In this document: piece by piece, positions 13,451 through 21,441 of the stretch
Position numbering within the stretch: the first letter of the stretch is position 1
Layout: every line of letters begins with the position of its first letter
Origin: CALJUZ01 sp003387805
GTDB taxonomy: Bacteria > Bacillota > Limnochordia > Limnochordales > ZCTH02-B6
Direction of reading: 5' to 3'
DNA length: 21,551 nt
NCBI GenBank assembly: GCA_937975235.1
Contig: CALJUZ010000139.1
Span: forward strand, 1-21,551
Notes under the pieces: generated by a model
Databases searched by the model: none
What the model saw: only the letters and a program-made list of their open reading frames with translations
What the model was told of the DNA's origin: nothing
Position numbers and translations under genes: made by a program

Positions 13451-13816
13451 TTAGAATTCCAGTCCGCCTTCACGGGCGCCCTCGGCCAGCGCCGCGACCC
13501 GCCCGTGGTACAAGTTGCCGCCCCGGTCGAACACGACCCGGGTAATGTCCTTGGCCTTCGCCCGCTCCGCGATGAGCTTGCCCACCGCCTTGGCGGCCTC
13601 CCGGTCCCCCGTCTTCTCAAGCTGCCCGCGCAGCTCCGGATCCAGGGTGGACGCCGCGGCCAGCGTGTGGCCTTGAACATCGTCGATGAGCTGGGCGTAG
13701 ATGTGCTTCAAGCTGCGATACACCGACAGCCGCGGCCGCTCCGCGGTGCCGCGCACTTTCTTGCGCACCCGCAGGTGACGGCGCTTGCGGCCTTCGGCGC
13801 GCGTCATTTTCGCCAT
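13451..13816 (-). CDS. rplR: 50S ribosomal protein L18
   Basis: L18 binds 5S rRNA together with L5. The 121-aa protein has a basic N-terminus (RKRRHLRVRKKVRGTAERPRLSVYRS) followed by KHIYAQLIDD, the helical segment AAKAVGKLIAERAKAKDI and the conserved FDRGGNLYHGRVAALAEGAREGGLEF end. It starts at ATG 13814-13816. Confidence 0.98.
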   Translation of the reverse strand: MAKMTRAEGRKRRHLRVRKKVRGTAERPRLSVYRSLKHIYAQLIDDVQGHTLAAASTLDPELRGQLEKTGDREAAKAVGKLIAERAKAKDITRVVFDRGGNLYHGRVAALAEGAREGGLEF

Positions 13817-13851
13817 TTGCCGATACCTCCAGCCTCACCCGTCCGCCGACG

Positions 13852-14397
13852 TCAGTCGGAGACTTTGCCGGCCTTGCCCGCCTTGCGCCGCACCCGCTCG
13901 CCCTCGTAGCGGACGCCTTTGCCCAGATACGGCTCCGCGGGCCGCGTCTTGCGGACTCGGGCCGCAACTTCGCCGACCAGTTCTTTGTCGATGCCCCGCA
14001 CGATGATCTGCGTCGGGCGGGGGACTTCGATTTCAATGCCCGCCGGCGGCTCGATTTCCACCGGATGGGAATAGCCCAGCGACAGCACGAGCTTGCTGCC
14101 CTGCATCGCGGCCCGGTAGCCGACGCCGCGGATCTCCAGGCTCTTCTGGAACCCTTCGGTCACGCCGGTCACCATGTTGGCCACCAGCGTGCGGGTCAGC
14201 CCGTGCAGCGCCCGGTGCCGCGGCTCGTCCGACGGCCGGCGGACGACGATGTGTCCGTCCTCCACGGCCACCTGCATGTCCGGGTGCAGCGTGCGGGAGA
14301 GCTCCCCTTTCGCGCCCTTGACACGCACGGTGTTGCCGTCGATATTCACTTCGACTCCCGCCGGAAGCGGGATCGGTTGCTTGCCGATGCGTGACAC
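13852..14397 (-). CDS. rplF: 50S ribosomal protein L6
   Basis: L6 lies near the GTPase-associated centre. The 181-aa protein has two repeated alpha/beta domains (about 1-82 and 83-165). It begins MSRIGKQPIPLPAGVEV, with VRVKGAKGELSRTL in domain 1. In domain 2 it has GVGYRAAMQGSKLVLSLGYSHPV and the terminal RKTRPAEPYLGKGVRYEGE. The start is GTG 14395-14397. The C-terminal RRKAGKAGKVSD tail is slightly longer than in B. subtilis. Confidence 0.98.
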   Translation of the reverse strand: MSRIGKQPIPLPAGVEVNIDGNTVRVKGAKGELSRTLHPDMQVAVEDGHIVVRRPSDEPRHRALHGLTRTLVANMVTGVTEGFQKSLEIRGVGYRAAMQGSKLVLSLGYSHPVEIEPPAGIEIEVPRPTQIIVRGIDKELVGEVAARVRKTRPAEPYLGKGVRYEGERVRRKAGKAGKVSD

Positions 14398-14419
14398 AAC
14401 CGCTACCTCCCTAGCGCCG

Positions 14420-14818
14420 CTACCAGACGTAGCAGACGACTTCGCCGCCCACGCCCTGCTTGCGCGCTTCCTTGTCCGTCATCAAGCCTTTGGACGTGGA
14501 CAGCACGGCGATGCCGAGCCCGCCCAATACCCGCGGGACCTGGTCCCGGCGGGCGTAGACGCGCCGGCCCGGCTTGCTGATGCGCTTCAGCCCCGAAATG
14601 ACCCGCTGCTTGTTGGCGCCGTACTTGAGGTACAGCCGCACGATGCCCTGCTTGCCGTCATCGATGACGCGGTAATCGCGGATGAAGCCTTCCTCTTTCA
14701 GAATGCGCGCCAGCTCTTTCTTCATGTTGGAAGCGGGCACGTCCACTGAATCATGATACACCATACTGGCGTTGCGAATCCGTGTCAACATATCCGCGAT
14801 AGGATCCGTCATGACCAA
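14420..14818 (-). CDS. rpsH: 30S ribosomal protein S8
   Basis: S8 is a primary 16S rRNA binder and, in E. coli, the repressor of the spc operon. The 132-aa product reads MVMTDPIADMLTRIRNASM at the N-terminus, then KQGIVRLYLKYG, LKRISKPGRRVYAR, and GLGIAVLSTSKGLMTDKEARK, ending GGEVVCYVW. TTG 14816-14818 gives the family N-terminus MVMTDP with a G-rich SD at normal distance. The internal ATG two codons later would be 16 nt from it. Confidence 0.97.
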   Translation of the reverse strand: MVMTDPIADMLTRIRNASMVYHDSVDVPASNMKKELARILKEEGFIRDYRVIDDGKQGIVRLYLKYGANKQRVISGLKRISKPGRRVYARRDQVPRVLGGLGIAVLSTSKGLMTDKEARKQGVGGEVVCYVW

Positions 14819-14833
14819 TTCGGTTGCACCCCC

Positions 14834-15019
14834 TTACCAGCTTGCCTTGACGACGCCCGGAATCCAGCCCTTGTGGGCGTAGGTCCGGAAGCAGACGCGG
14901 CACATATCGAAGCGCCGCATATAACCGCGGGGGCGGCCGCACACGCGGCAGCGATTGACCCGACGGGTGCTGTACTTAGGCGGCCGCTTGGCCTTGGCGA
15001 TCATCGACTTCTTTGCCAT
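14834..15019 (-). CDS. rpsZ: 30S ribosomal protein S14, zinc type
   Basis: The product is 61 aa, the short zinc-ribbon form of S14. Cys24, Cys27, Cys40 and Cys43 are in NRCRVCGRPRGYMRRFDMCRVCFR, and the C-terminus is GWIPGVVKASW. It is the form found in the spc operon of most Gram-positives. It starts at ATG 15017-15019, 13 nt after rplE. No zinc-independent paralogue is in the window. Confidence 0.97.
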   Translation of the reverse strand: MAKKSMIAKAKRPPKYSTRRVNRCRVCGRPRGYMRRFDMCRVCFRTYAHKGWIPGVVKASW

Positions 15020-15032
15020 GTCTTCACCTCTT

Positions 15033-15575
15033 TCACGCCGCCCGGAAGGGCATGCCCAGCTCGGACAAAAGCGCCATGGCTTCCTCGTCGGTCTCGGCCG
15101 TCGTCACGATGATGACGTCCAGACCGCGTACCTTGTCTACCTTGTCGTAGCGAATCTCCGGAAAAATCAGCTGCTCGCGGATGCCGAGGCTGTAGTTGCC
15201 CCGTCCGTCGAAAGAACCGGGCGAGACGCCGCGAAAGTCCCGAATTCTCGGAAGCCCGACGTTGATCAACTTGTAAAGAAAATCGTACATGCGGTCGCCG
15301 CGCAGCGTCACCTTGCAGCCGATGGCCATGCCTTCGCGAATCTTGAACGCGGCCACGGACTTCTTCGCCCGGGTGACGGCCGGCTTCTGGCCGCTGATGA
15401 GGGCCAGGTCTTCCATGGCCGACTCCAGCGCCTTCGGATTTTGCACGGCTTCGCCCACGCCCATGTTGAGCACGATCTTTTCCAGCCGCGGCACCTGCAT
15501 GACGCTCTTGTATCCGAACCGTTCCATCAGCGCCGGAACGACTTCGTTCACGTACTTCTCCTTCAGTCGCGACAC
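15033..15575 (-). CDS. rplE: 50S ribosomal protein L5
   Basis: L5 binds 5S rRNA and contacts P-site tRNA and S13. The 180-aa product shows KIVLNMGVGEAVQNPKALE, SGQKPAVTRAKKSVAAFKIREG, IRDFRGVSPGSFDGRGNYSLGIREQLIFPEI and VTTAETDEEAMALL, all family-typical. The start is GTG 15573-15575, since no nearer ATG fits the family N-terminus (MSRLKEKY). Confidence 0.98.
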   Translation of the reverse strand: MSRLKEKYVNEVVPALMERFGYKSVMQVPRLEKIVLNMGVGEAVQNPKALESAMEDLALISGQKPAVTRAKKSVAAFKIREGMAIGCKVTLRGDRMYDFLYKLINVGLPRIRDFRGVSPGSFDGRGNYSLGIREQLIFPEIRYDKVDKVRGLDVIIVTTAETDEEAMALLSELGMPFRAA

Positions 15576-15596
15576 TTTCGCCCCCCCTTTCCGCCG

Positions 15597-15917
15597 TTAG
15601 TCCACCGTCTTGCCGCAGCGGGCGCACACCCGCACGACGCCTTTGTCGGTACGCCGGCGCCGCATGCGGGACGGCCGCTTGCAGTCGGGACAGACCAAAA
15701 GGACGTTGGACGCGGCAATGGGGCCGGGCCGCTCGATGACGCCGCCCTGGGGGTTGGTCCGGGTGGGGCGCATGTGGCGCTTCTGGATGTTGACGCCCTC
15801 GACCACGATGCGGCCTTCCTTCGGGCGCACCTCCAGGACCTTGCCCTGCTTGCCCTTGTCGTCGCCGCTGATGACGGCCACCAGGTCGTCCTTTTTCACG
15901 TGCACTTTGTTAGCCAT
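15597..15917 (-). CDS. rplX: 50S ribosomal protein L24, with C-terminal zinc ribbon
   Basis: L24 initiates 50S assembly. The 106-aa protein has an N-terminal KOW motif (VISGDDKGKQGKVLEVRPKEGRI) and the loop QKRHMRPTRTNPQGGVIERPGPI. Its C-terminal part keeps four cysteines, Cys76/Cys79 (CPDC) and Cys98/Cys101 (CARC), which form a zinc ribbon as in Thermus-type L24. B. subtilis L24 has lost these. It starts at ATG 15915-15917. Confidence 0.97.
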   Translation of the reverse strand: MANKVHVKKDDLVAVISGDDKGKQGKVLEVRPKEGRIVVEGVNIQKRHMRPTRTNPQGGVIERPGPIAASNVLLVCPDCKRPSRMRRRRTDKGVVRVCARCGKTVD

Positions 15918-15929
15918 CCCGTTTCCTCC

Positions 15930-16298
15930 CTACAACACTTCGGGCGCCAGCGACACGATGCGCATGAAGTCCTTGTCGCGCAGCTCGCGTGCCACGGGGC
16001 CGAAGATGCGGGTCCCGCGGGGATTGCCCTGGTCGTTGATAATGACCGCCGCGTTTTCGTCAAACTTGATGGTCGAGCCGTCGGGCCGCCGGATTTCCTT
16101 CGCCGTGCGAACGACGACGGCCTTGACGACGTCGCCCTTCTTCACCGCCCCGCCGGGCACCGCCTCCTTGACGGAGGCCACGATGACGTCCCCGACGCGA
16201 GCGTAGCGGCGGCGGCTGCCCCCCAGCACGCGGATGCAGAGCAGCTCGCGCGCGCCGGAATTGTCGGCAACCTTAAGCCTCGATTCCTGCTGAATCAC
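15930..16298 (-). CDS. rplN: 50S ribosomal protein L14
   Basis: L14 forms an intersubunit bridge with 16S rRNA. The 122-aa product begins IQQESRLKVADNSGARELLCIRVLGG. It has the family signature GDVIVASVKEAVPGGAVKKGDVVKAVVVRT and the ending GTRIFGPVARELRDKDFMRIVSLAPEVL. The start is GTG 16296-16298, 15 nt after rpsQ. Confidence 0.98.
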   Translation of the reverse strand: MIQQESRLKVADNSGARELLCIRVLGGSRRRYARVGDVIVASVKEAVPGGAVKKGDVVKAVVVRTAKEIRRPDGSTIKFDENAAVIINDQGNPRGTRIFGPVARELRDKDFMRIVSLAPEVL

Positions 16299-16313
16299 CG
16301 CTGTCGGCCTCCC

Positions 16314-16577
16314 TCACTGGGCGCGGCGGATGATTTCCACCACGCGCCAGCGCTTGTGCCGGCTGAGGGGGCGGGTCTCCATGATGCGGACCACGTCGCC
16401 CTCGCGGCACTCGTTGTGTTCATCGTGCACCTTAAACTTCTTCGTGCGCCGGATCTCGCGCTGGTACAGCGGATGCCGCACCTTGCGCTCGACGGCCACG
16501 ACGACGGTCTTGTTCATCTTGTCGGAGACGACGGTGCCAACCCGCGTCTTGCGCATGCCACGCTGCTTTTCCGTCAC
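16314..16577 (-). CDS. rpsQ: 30S ribosomal protein S17
   Basis: S17 is a primary 16S rRNA binder with an OB fold. The 87-aa product reads RKTRVGTVVSDKMNKTVVVAVERKVRHPLYQR, then KFKVHDEHNECREGDVVRIMETRPLSRHKRWRVVEI, a complete match to the family. It starts at GTG 16575-16577. Confidence 0.98.
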   Translation of the reverse strand: MTEKQRGMRKTRVGTVVSDKMNKTVVVAVERKVRHPLYQREIRRTKKFKVHDEHNECREGDVVRIMETRPLSRHKRWRVVEIIRRAQ

Positions 16578-16603
16578 CGACGGTCCCTCCTAACCAATGC
16601 CGC

Positions 16604-16804
16604 TTACCGGCGGATGTTCAACTCCCGCTCGCGCTTGACGGTGTGGATGCGAGCGATGTCCTTGCGCACCGCCTTGACGCGCATCGGGTTGTCCAGCTGG
16701 CCCGTGGCCAGCTGAAAGCGGAGGTTGAACAGCTCTTCCTTCAGCTCAGCCAGCTTGCGGTCCAGTTCCTCATCGGTCAGTTCGCGAACCTCGTCCGCCC
16801 TCAC
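16604..16804 (-). CDS. rpmC: 50S ribosomal protein L29
   Basis: This small two-helix protein near the exit tunnel contacts trigger factor and SRP on the ribosome. The 66-aa product has the family pattern VRELTDEELDRKLAELKEELFNLRFQLATGQLDNP and VRKDIARIHTVKRERE. Start GTG 16802-16804 overlaps the rplP TGA (GTGA), implying coupled translation. Confidence 0.97.
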   Translation of the reverse strand: MRADEVRELTDEELDRKLAELKEELFNLRFQLATGQLDNPMRVKAVRKDIARIHTVKRERELNIRR

Positions 16805-17232
16805 CGTGCTTCACCACCAGCGGCGCGCTCGCGCTCGACGACTTTCGTCTTGACCGGCAGCTTGTGGGCCGCCAACCGGAGCGCCTCGCGCGCGACATCC
16901 TCGGGCACGCCCGCCACTTCGAACATGACGCGCCCGGGCTTGACGACGGCCACCCAGTACTCGGGGGAGCCCTTGCCGCCGCCCATCCGCACTTCCGCCG
17001 GCTTCTTGGTCACCGGCTTGTGCGGGAAGATCGTAATCCAGACTTTCCCGCCGCGGCGCATGTGCCGGGTCATGGCCACACGAGCGGCTTCAATCTGGTT
17101 GCTCGTGATCCACGCGGGTTCCAGCGTCTGCAGCCCGAACTCGCCGTACTGCAGCGTGTTGCCGCGGTGGGCCGTCCCCCGCATGCGCCCCCGCTGGTGC
17201 TTGCGATACTTCACTCTGCGCGGCATCAGCAC
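16801..17232 (-). CDS. rplP: 50S ribosomal protein L16
   Basis: L16 helps shape the A-site tRNA region of the 50S subunit. The 143-aa product begins MLMPRRVKYRKHQRGRMRG. It carries FGLQTLEPAWITSNQIEAARVAMTRHMRRGGKVWI, the conserved RMGGGKGSPEYWVAVVKPGRVMFEV loop and the AREALRLAAHKLPVKTK end. Start GTG 17230-17232 is 3 nt after the rpsC stop. Confidence 0.98.
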   Translation of the reverse strand: MLMPRRVKYRKHQRGRMRGTAHRGNTLQYGEFGLQTLEPAWITSNQIEAARVAMTRHMRRGGKVWITIFPHKPVTKKPAEVRMGGGKGSPEYWVAVVKPGRVMFEVAGVPEDVAREALRLAAHKLPVKTKVVERERAAGGEAR

Positions 17233-17235
17233 GAC

Positions 17236-17904
17236 TTACTCGCCCCCTTGCGTTGCGGCCGCGGCCGGCTGGCGCTCGGGCAAAATCTCGCCCTTGTAAA
17301 TCCACACCTTGACGCCGATGCGGCCGTAGGTCGTGTGCGCCTCCGCGAAGCCGTAGTCCACGTCGGCCCGCAGCGTCTGCAGCGGGATGGACCCCTCGGG
17401 CGCCCACTCGGTGCGGGCGATTTCCGCCCCCGCGAGCCGTCCGGCCACCATGACCTTGATGCCCTGCGCGCCCAGGCGCATGGCCCGCTGCATCGCCTGG
17501 CGCATGGCGCGCCGGAACGCGATGCGGCGTTCCAGCTGGAAGGCGATGTTTTCCGCCACCAGCTGGGCGTCCAGCTCGGGCACTTTGATCTCGATAATAT
17601 TAATCTGGATCTGCTTGCCCGTCATCTGCTCCAAGTCTTTGCGCAGCCGATCCACTTCGGCCCCGCCTTTGCCGATAACCATCCCCGGCCGGGCCGCGTG
17701 AATCGTCAGCTTCACCCGGTTGGCGGCCCGCTCGATTTCCACCCGAGAAACGCCGGCGGTATAGAACCGCTCCTTGATGTGCTTCCGCAGCTCCAGGTCC
17801 TCATGGAGGAGGTCGGCGTATTCCCGCTTGTTGGCGTACCAGCGGCCTTGCCAGTCCCGGATGATGCCCAGCCGCAGCCCGTAGGGATGCACTTTCTGAC
17901 CCAT
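17236..17904 (-). CDS. rpsC: 30S ribosomal protein S3
   Basis: S3 lines the mRNA entry tunnel with S4 and S5. The 222-aa protein begins MGQKVHPYGLRLGIIRDWQG, contains a KH domain with the GxxG loop IGKGG (77-81) and the C-terminal domain with FRRAMRQAMQRAMRLGAQGIKVMVAGRL and ARTEWAPEGSIPLQTLRADVDYG. GGAGGGG before ATG 17902-17904 overlaps the rplV TGA. Confidence 0.98.
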   Translation of the reverse strand: MGQKVHPYGLRLGIIRDWQGRWYANKREYADLLHEDLELRKHIKERFYTAGVSRVEIERAANRVKLTIHAARPGMVIGKGGAEVDRLRKDLEQMTGKQIQINIIEIKVPELDAQLVAENIAFQLERRIAFRRAMRQAMQRAMRLGAQGIKVMVAGRLAGAEIARTEWAPEGSIPLQTLRADVDYGFAEAHTTYGRIGVKVWIYKGEILPERQPAAAATQGGE

Positions 17905-17917
17905 CGCTAACCCCTCC

Positions 17918-18253
17918 TCACTGGCGCTCTTTCAGCACGACCGTAATGTGGCTCATGCGTTTCTCGTAGCGGTCCGCCCGGCCCCGCGCCCGGGGACGGA
18001 TGCGCTTCAGGCGCGGACCTTCGTCCACGTACGCCGCCGACACGTACAGCTCGTCGGCGTCCATATCGTGGTTCGCCTCCGCGTTGGCCGCGGCGGAACG
18101 CACCACTTTCTCCACCAGACGGGCCGCCTTCTTCGGCGTGAACCGGAGCACGTTCAAAGCTTCGTCCAGCGGCTTGCCCTTGATGAGCTGCGTCACCTGC
18201 CGCGCCTTGCGGGGCGAAATCAGTACGTAGCGAGCACTGGCTCTGGCTTCCAT
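17918..18253 (-). CDS. rplV: 50S ribosomal protein L22
   Basis: L22 lines the peptide exit tunnel, and its hairpin loop is the site of macrolide-related changes. The 111-aa product has ARYVLISPRKARQVTQLIKGKPLDEALNVL and the beta-hairpin region ELYVSAAYVDEGPRLKRIRPRARGRADR. It ends SHITVVLKERQ. The hairpin looks intact in length. It starts at ATG 18251-18253. Confidence 0.98.
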   Translation of the reverse strand: MEARASARYVLISPRKARQVTQLIKGKPLDEALNVLRFTPKKAARLVEKVVRSAAANAEANHDMDADELYVSAAYVDEGPRLKRIRPRARGRADRYEKRMSHITVVLKERQ

Positions 18254-18273
18254 CGTTTTTCCTCCCCGCCCTG

Positions 18274-18558
18274 CTATCTCCTACGGGTCGTCCGCTCGTC
18301 TTTGCCGGCGTGACCCCGGTACGTGCGCGTGGGCACGAACTCACCCAGTTTGTGGCCGACCATGTCCTCGGTGATGTAGATCGGCACGTGGCGCCGGCCG
18401 TCGTGTACCGCGAACGTGTGCCCGACAAAAGACGGGAAGATGGTCGAATCGCGGGACCACGTCTTGATGACCCGCTTCTCGCCGGTCTCGTTCATCTCCC
18501 GAACCTTCTTCAGCAGGCTCGGGTGAGCGTACGGCCCTTTCTTGCTAGACCTGCCCAT
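18274..18558 (-). CDS. rpsS: 30S ribosomal protein S19
   Basis: S19 is a 30S head protein working with S13. The product starts MGRSSKKGPYAHPSLLKKV and carries VIKTWSRDSTIFPSFVGHTFAVHDGRRHVPIYITEDMVGHKLGEF, a strong family match. I choose ATG 18556-18558 (94 aa). GGAGGAGG lies six bases before it but directly abuts the upstream in-frame TTG 18562-18564, which therefore is unlikely to be used. Confidence 0.97.
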   Translation of the reverse strand: MGRSSKKGPYAHPSLLKKVREMNETGEKRVIKTWSRDSTIFPSFVGHTFAVHDGRRHVPIYITEDMVGHKLGEFVPTRTYRGHAGKDERTTRRR

Positions 18559-18579
18559 GCCCAACCTCCTCCACGCGGC

Positions 18580-19410
18580 CTACTTGCGCCGCCGCCTGAC
18601 GATGTACGCGTCAGACTTCTTGTTCTTCTTCCGGGTGCGGTAGCCGAGCGTCGGCTTGCCCCACGGCGTCACCGGCCGCGGCAGGCCGATGGGCGCCTTG
18701 CCCTCGCCGCCGCCGTGCGGGTGGTCCACCGGGTTCATGCTGACGCCGCGCTGGTGCGGACGCCGCCCCAGCCAGCGCATGCGGCCCGCCTTGCCGATGA
18801 CGATGTTTTCGTGCTCCACGTTGCCCACCTGGCCCACGGTGGCCCGGCAGGACACGTGCACCATGCGGAACTCGCCCGAAGGCAGCCGCAGCGTCGCGTA
18901 GTTGCCCTCGCGGGCCATCAGCTGCGCGGCGGTGCCGGCGCTGCGGGCCAGCTGCGCGCCTTTGCCCGGCTTCAGCTCAATCGCGTGCACCATGGTGCCC
19001 ACCGGGATGTTGGCCAAAGGCAGCGCGTTGCCCGGCTTGATGTCCGCGTCCGGGCCCGACTCCACCACGTCGCCCGGCTTCAGGCCCAGGGGCGCCAAAA
19101 TGTAGCGCTTCTCGCCGTCGGCGTAGTGCAAAAGCGCAATGCGCGCCGAACGGTTCGGATCGTACTCGATGGACGCGACTTTGGCCGGAATGCCGTCCTT
19201 GTCGCGCTTAAAGTCGATGATCCGGTACATCCGCTTGTGGCCGCCGCCGCGAAAGCGCGTCGTGGTCCGGCCCTGGTTGTTGCGGCCGCCGGTCTTCTTC
19301 AGAGGCTCCAGCAGCGACTTTTCGGGCTCGGTCTTGGTGATCTCCTCAAACGACGCCACCGTCATGCCGCGGCGACCGGGAGAGGTCGGCTTGTAACGCT
19401 TGACACTCAT
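18580..19410 (-). CDS. rplB: 50S ribosomal protein L2
   Basis: L2 is one of the most conserved 50S proteins, needed for subunit association and peptidyl transfer. The 276-aa product begins SVKRYKPTSPGRRGMTV. It has GRNNQGRTTTRFRGGGHKR, the central SH3/OB barrels and the motif MNPVDHPHGGGEGKAP, where His230 corresponds to the conserved peptidyl-transferase-centre histidine. It starts at ATG 19408-19410 behind GGAGGAGG. Confidence 0.98.
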   Translation of the reverse strand: MSVKRYKPTSPGRRGMTVASFEEITKTEPEKSLLEPLKKTGGRNNQGRTTTRFRGGGHKRMYRIIDFKRDKDGIPAKVASIEYDPNRSARIALLHYADGEKRYILAPLGLKPGDVVESGPDADIKPGNALPLANIPVGTMVHAIELKPGKGAQLARSAGTAAQLMAREGNYATLRLPSGEFRMVHVSCRATVGQVGNVEHENIVIGKAGRMRWLGRRPHQRGVSMNPVDHPHGGGEGKAPIGLPRPVTPWGKPTLGYRTRKKNKKSDAYIVRRRRK

Positions 19411-19434
19411 CGCTTACCTAACCTCCTCCACCAA

Positions 19435-19719
19435 TCAGAGCCCCTCGAAGATGGGGATGCTCTGACCTTCTGCCAAGGTGACGATGGCCTTCTTGATTTC
19501 CCGCGTGCGGCCCTGGGTCCGCCCCTGCCGGCGCAGCTTGCCGGCCTGCCGCATCGTGTTCACCTTGGTGACTTTCACGTTGAAAATCTGCTCGACCGCC
19601 TGCTTAATCTGCGTCTTGTTCGCGTTGCGGTCCACCTCGAACACGTACTTGCCCTGCTCCATGAGCATGGTGGCCTTCTCGGTAATAATCGGCCGCTTCA
19701 GCACGTCGCGCGGATCCAT
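19435..19719 (-). CDS. rplW: 50S ribosomal protein L23
   Basis: L23 is at the exit tunnel rim and docks trigger factor and SRP. The 94-aa product reads MDPRDVLKRPIITEKATMLM, then KYVFEVDRNANKTQIKQAVEQIFNVKVTKVNTM and a basic loop KLRRQGRTQGRTREIKKAIVTL. Its ATG 19717-19719 shares one base with the rplD TGA (TGATG), so the two are translationally coupled. Confidence 0.97.
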   Translation of the reverse strand: MDPRDVLKRPIITEKATMLMEQGKYVFEVDRNANKTQIKQAVEQIFNVKVTKVNTMRQAGKLRRQGRTQGRTREIKKAIVTLAEGQSIPIFEGL

Positions 19720-20342
19720 CAGCCCAACGCCTCCTCGAGCTTGGCCACGGCGTCCTTCGTCATGACCAGCTTGTGGTGGGCCAGCACCTGGTACACGTTC
19801 AAATCCTGCGCCTGCATCGTGGTGGCCCCCGGCAGGTTGCGCGCCGACAGCTCCACGTTGCGGTCGCGCTCCGCCAGGACGATGAGCGGCTTGCGCTCGG
19901 CCGACAAGTTGGTCAGCACCGCGGCCATCCGCTTCGTCTTCGGCTCGGGCAGCGTCAGCGCGTCCACCACGATGAGCTCGCCGTCCCGCACTTTGGCCGA
20001 CAGGGCCGAGCGCATCGCGGCCCGGCGGGCCTTTTTCGGCATGGACTGGCGATAGTCGCGCGGCTTGGGGCCGAAGACGACGCCGCCGCCCACCCAGATG
20101 GGCGAACGGATGCTGCCGTGCCGGGCCCGGCCGGTGCCCTTCTGGCGCCACGGCTTGCGGCCGCCGCCCCGCACCTCGCCCCGGGTCTTGGTGGACGCCG
20201 TGCCCTGGCGCTGGTTGTTCATATACATAACGACCGCCTGATGCAGCAGCGCTTCGTTGACGGGCGCGCCGAAGACGGCATCGGACAGCTCCATCTCGCC
20301 CACCGTCTGGCCTTCCAGGTTGTACACCGAAACCTTAGGCAT
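19719..20342 (-). CDS. rplD: 50S ribosomal protein L4
   Basis: L4 lines the exit tunnel; in E. coli it represses the S10 operon. The 207-aa product begins MPKVSVYNLEGQTVGEMELSDAVFG and carries the tunnel loop sequence TKTRGEVRGGGRKPWRQKGTGRARHGSIRSPIWVGGGVVFGP, followed by the globular domain with LPGATTMQAQDLNVYQVLAH. ATG 20340-20342 is chosen because GGAGG is ten bases upstream and the sequence matches the family N-terminus. The ten extra upstream codons have no L4 similarity. Confidence 0.97.
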   Translation of the reverse strand: MPKVSVYNLEGQTVGEMELSDAVFGAPVNEALLHQAVVMYMNNQRQGTASTKTRGEVRGGGRKPWRQKGTGRARHGSIRSPIWVGGGVVFGPKPRDYRQSMPKKARRAAMRSALSAKVRDGELIVVDALTLPEPKTKRMAAVLTNLSAERKPLIVLAERDRNVELSARNLPGATTMQAQDLNVYQVLAHHKLVMTKDAVAKLEEALG

Positions 20343-20368
20343 CGTTGCGTCTCCTCCAAACTCCACCG

Positions 20369-21010
20369 TCAAGACTTGTGCTTGACCGTTTCCTTCACCA
20401 GCACAAGCCCGCCGCGAGGTCCGGGGACCGAGCCCCGCACGAGGATCAAGTTGCGGTCGGCGTCAACCCGAATCACTTTCAGTCCCTGAATGGTCCGCCG
20501 TTCGCCGCCCATGCGCCCCGGCAGCTTGCGCCCGGGAAACACCCGCGCCGGACCCGTCGCGCCCAAAGAACCCACGCCCCGGTGGTAGCGGGAGCCGCGG
20601 GTCATGGCCGCACGGGAGAAGTTGTGCCGCTTGACGGTGCCCGAAAATCCTTTGCCCTTCGTGACGCCCGTCACGTCCACGTACTCGCCGGCCTCGAAAA
20701 TGTCGGCTTTCACTTCAGCGCCCACTTCCAGCCCGGCCAGCGCGTCGCCGTCGCCGACGCGCACCTCGCGCAAGAACCGGACGGGCTTCACCCCCGCCCG
20801 CCGGAAATGGCCCAAGAGGGGCTTGTTGACCCGCTGTTCCTTCTTCTCGCCGAAGCCCAGCTGCACGGCGTTGTAGCCGTCGGTTTCCACCGTCTTCTTC
20901 TGCACGACGACGCACGGCCCCGCCTCGATGACCGTCACCGGCACCGCCTGGCCCGCCTCGTCGAAAATCTGCGTCATGCCGATTTTTCTTCCAAGTATTG
21001 CCTTGGGCAT
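20369..21010 (-). CDS. rplC: 50S ribosomal protein L3
   Basis: L3 is an early-assembly protein whose loop reaches the peptidyl transferase centre. The 213-aa product begins AILGRKIGMTQIFDEAGQAVPVTVIEAGPCVV. It has VTKGKGFSGTVKRHNFSR, SRYHRGVGSLGA and GRKLPGRMGGERRT near the end. ATG 21008-21010 has GGAGGTG upstream. It lies 40 nt after rpsJ. Confidence 0.98.
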   Translation of the reverse strand: MPKAILGRKIGMTQIFDEAGQAVPVTVIEAGPCVVVQKKTVETDGYNAVQLGFGEKKEQRVNKPLLGHFRRAGVKPVRFLREVRVGDGDALAGLEVGAEVKADIFEAGEYVDVTGVTKGKGFSGTVKRHNFSRAAMTRGSRYHRGVGSLGATGPARVFPGRKLPGRMGGERRTIQGLKVIRVDADRNLILVRGSVPGPRGGLVLVKETVKHKS

Positions 21011-21050
21011 CTCCTTGCACCTCCCTCGGGCGAAACTCGCCCGCGCTCGC

Positions 21051-21356
21051 TCACAGCTTGATTTCGATGTCGACGCCCGCCGGCAGGTCCAGCCGCATCA
21101 AGGCGTCCACGGTCTTGGGCGTCGGCTCCAGGATGTCGATGAGGCGCTTGTGCGTCCGCATCTCGAACTGCTCCCTGGAGTCTTTGTGAATGTGCGGCGA
21201 ACGCAGCACGGTAAACACGTTCCGCTCCGTCGGAAGGGGGATGGGCCCGGACACCGTCGCGCCGGTGCGCTTGGCCGTCTCCACGATGCGTTCGGCGGAA
21301 CCGTCCAAAAGCTTGTGGTCAAAAGCCTTCAGCCGAATGCGTATCTTCTGTGCCAT
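21051..21356 (-). CDS. rpsJ: 30S ribosomal protein S10 (NusE)
   Basis: S10 is both a 30S head protein and the NusE antitermination factor that binds NusB and NusG. The 101-aa product reads MAQKIRIRLKAFDHKLLDGS, then TGATVSGPIPLPTERNVFTVLRSPHIHKDSREQFEMRTHKRLIDI, ending LPAGVDIEIKL, a full family match. AAAAGGAGG lies about 14 nt before ATG 21354-21356, a slightly long spacing. It heads the S10 cluster, 145 nt after tuf. Confidence 0.98.
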   Translation of the reverse strand: MAQKIRIRLKAFDHKLLDGSAERIVETAKRTGATVSGPIPLPTERNVFTVLRSPHIHKDSREQFEMRTHKRLIDILEPTPKTVDALMRLDLPAGVDIEIKL

Positions 21357-21441
21357 ATCGCTGCCAAATGCCTCCTTTTGCCGATTCCGGGCGCACCGCC
21401 GGCAGCGGGGCCCGGCCGGCGCGGCATCAAGCGGAAATTCC

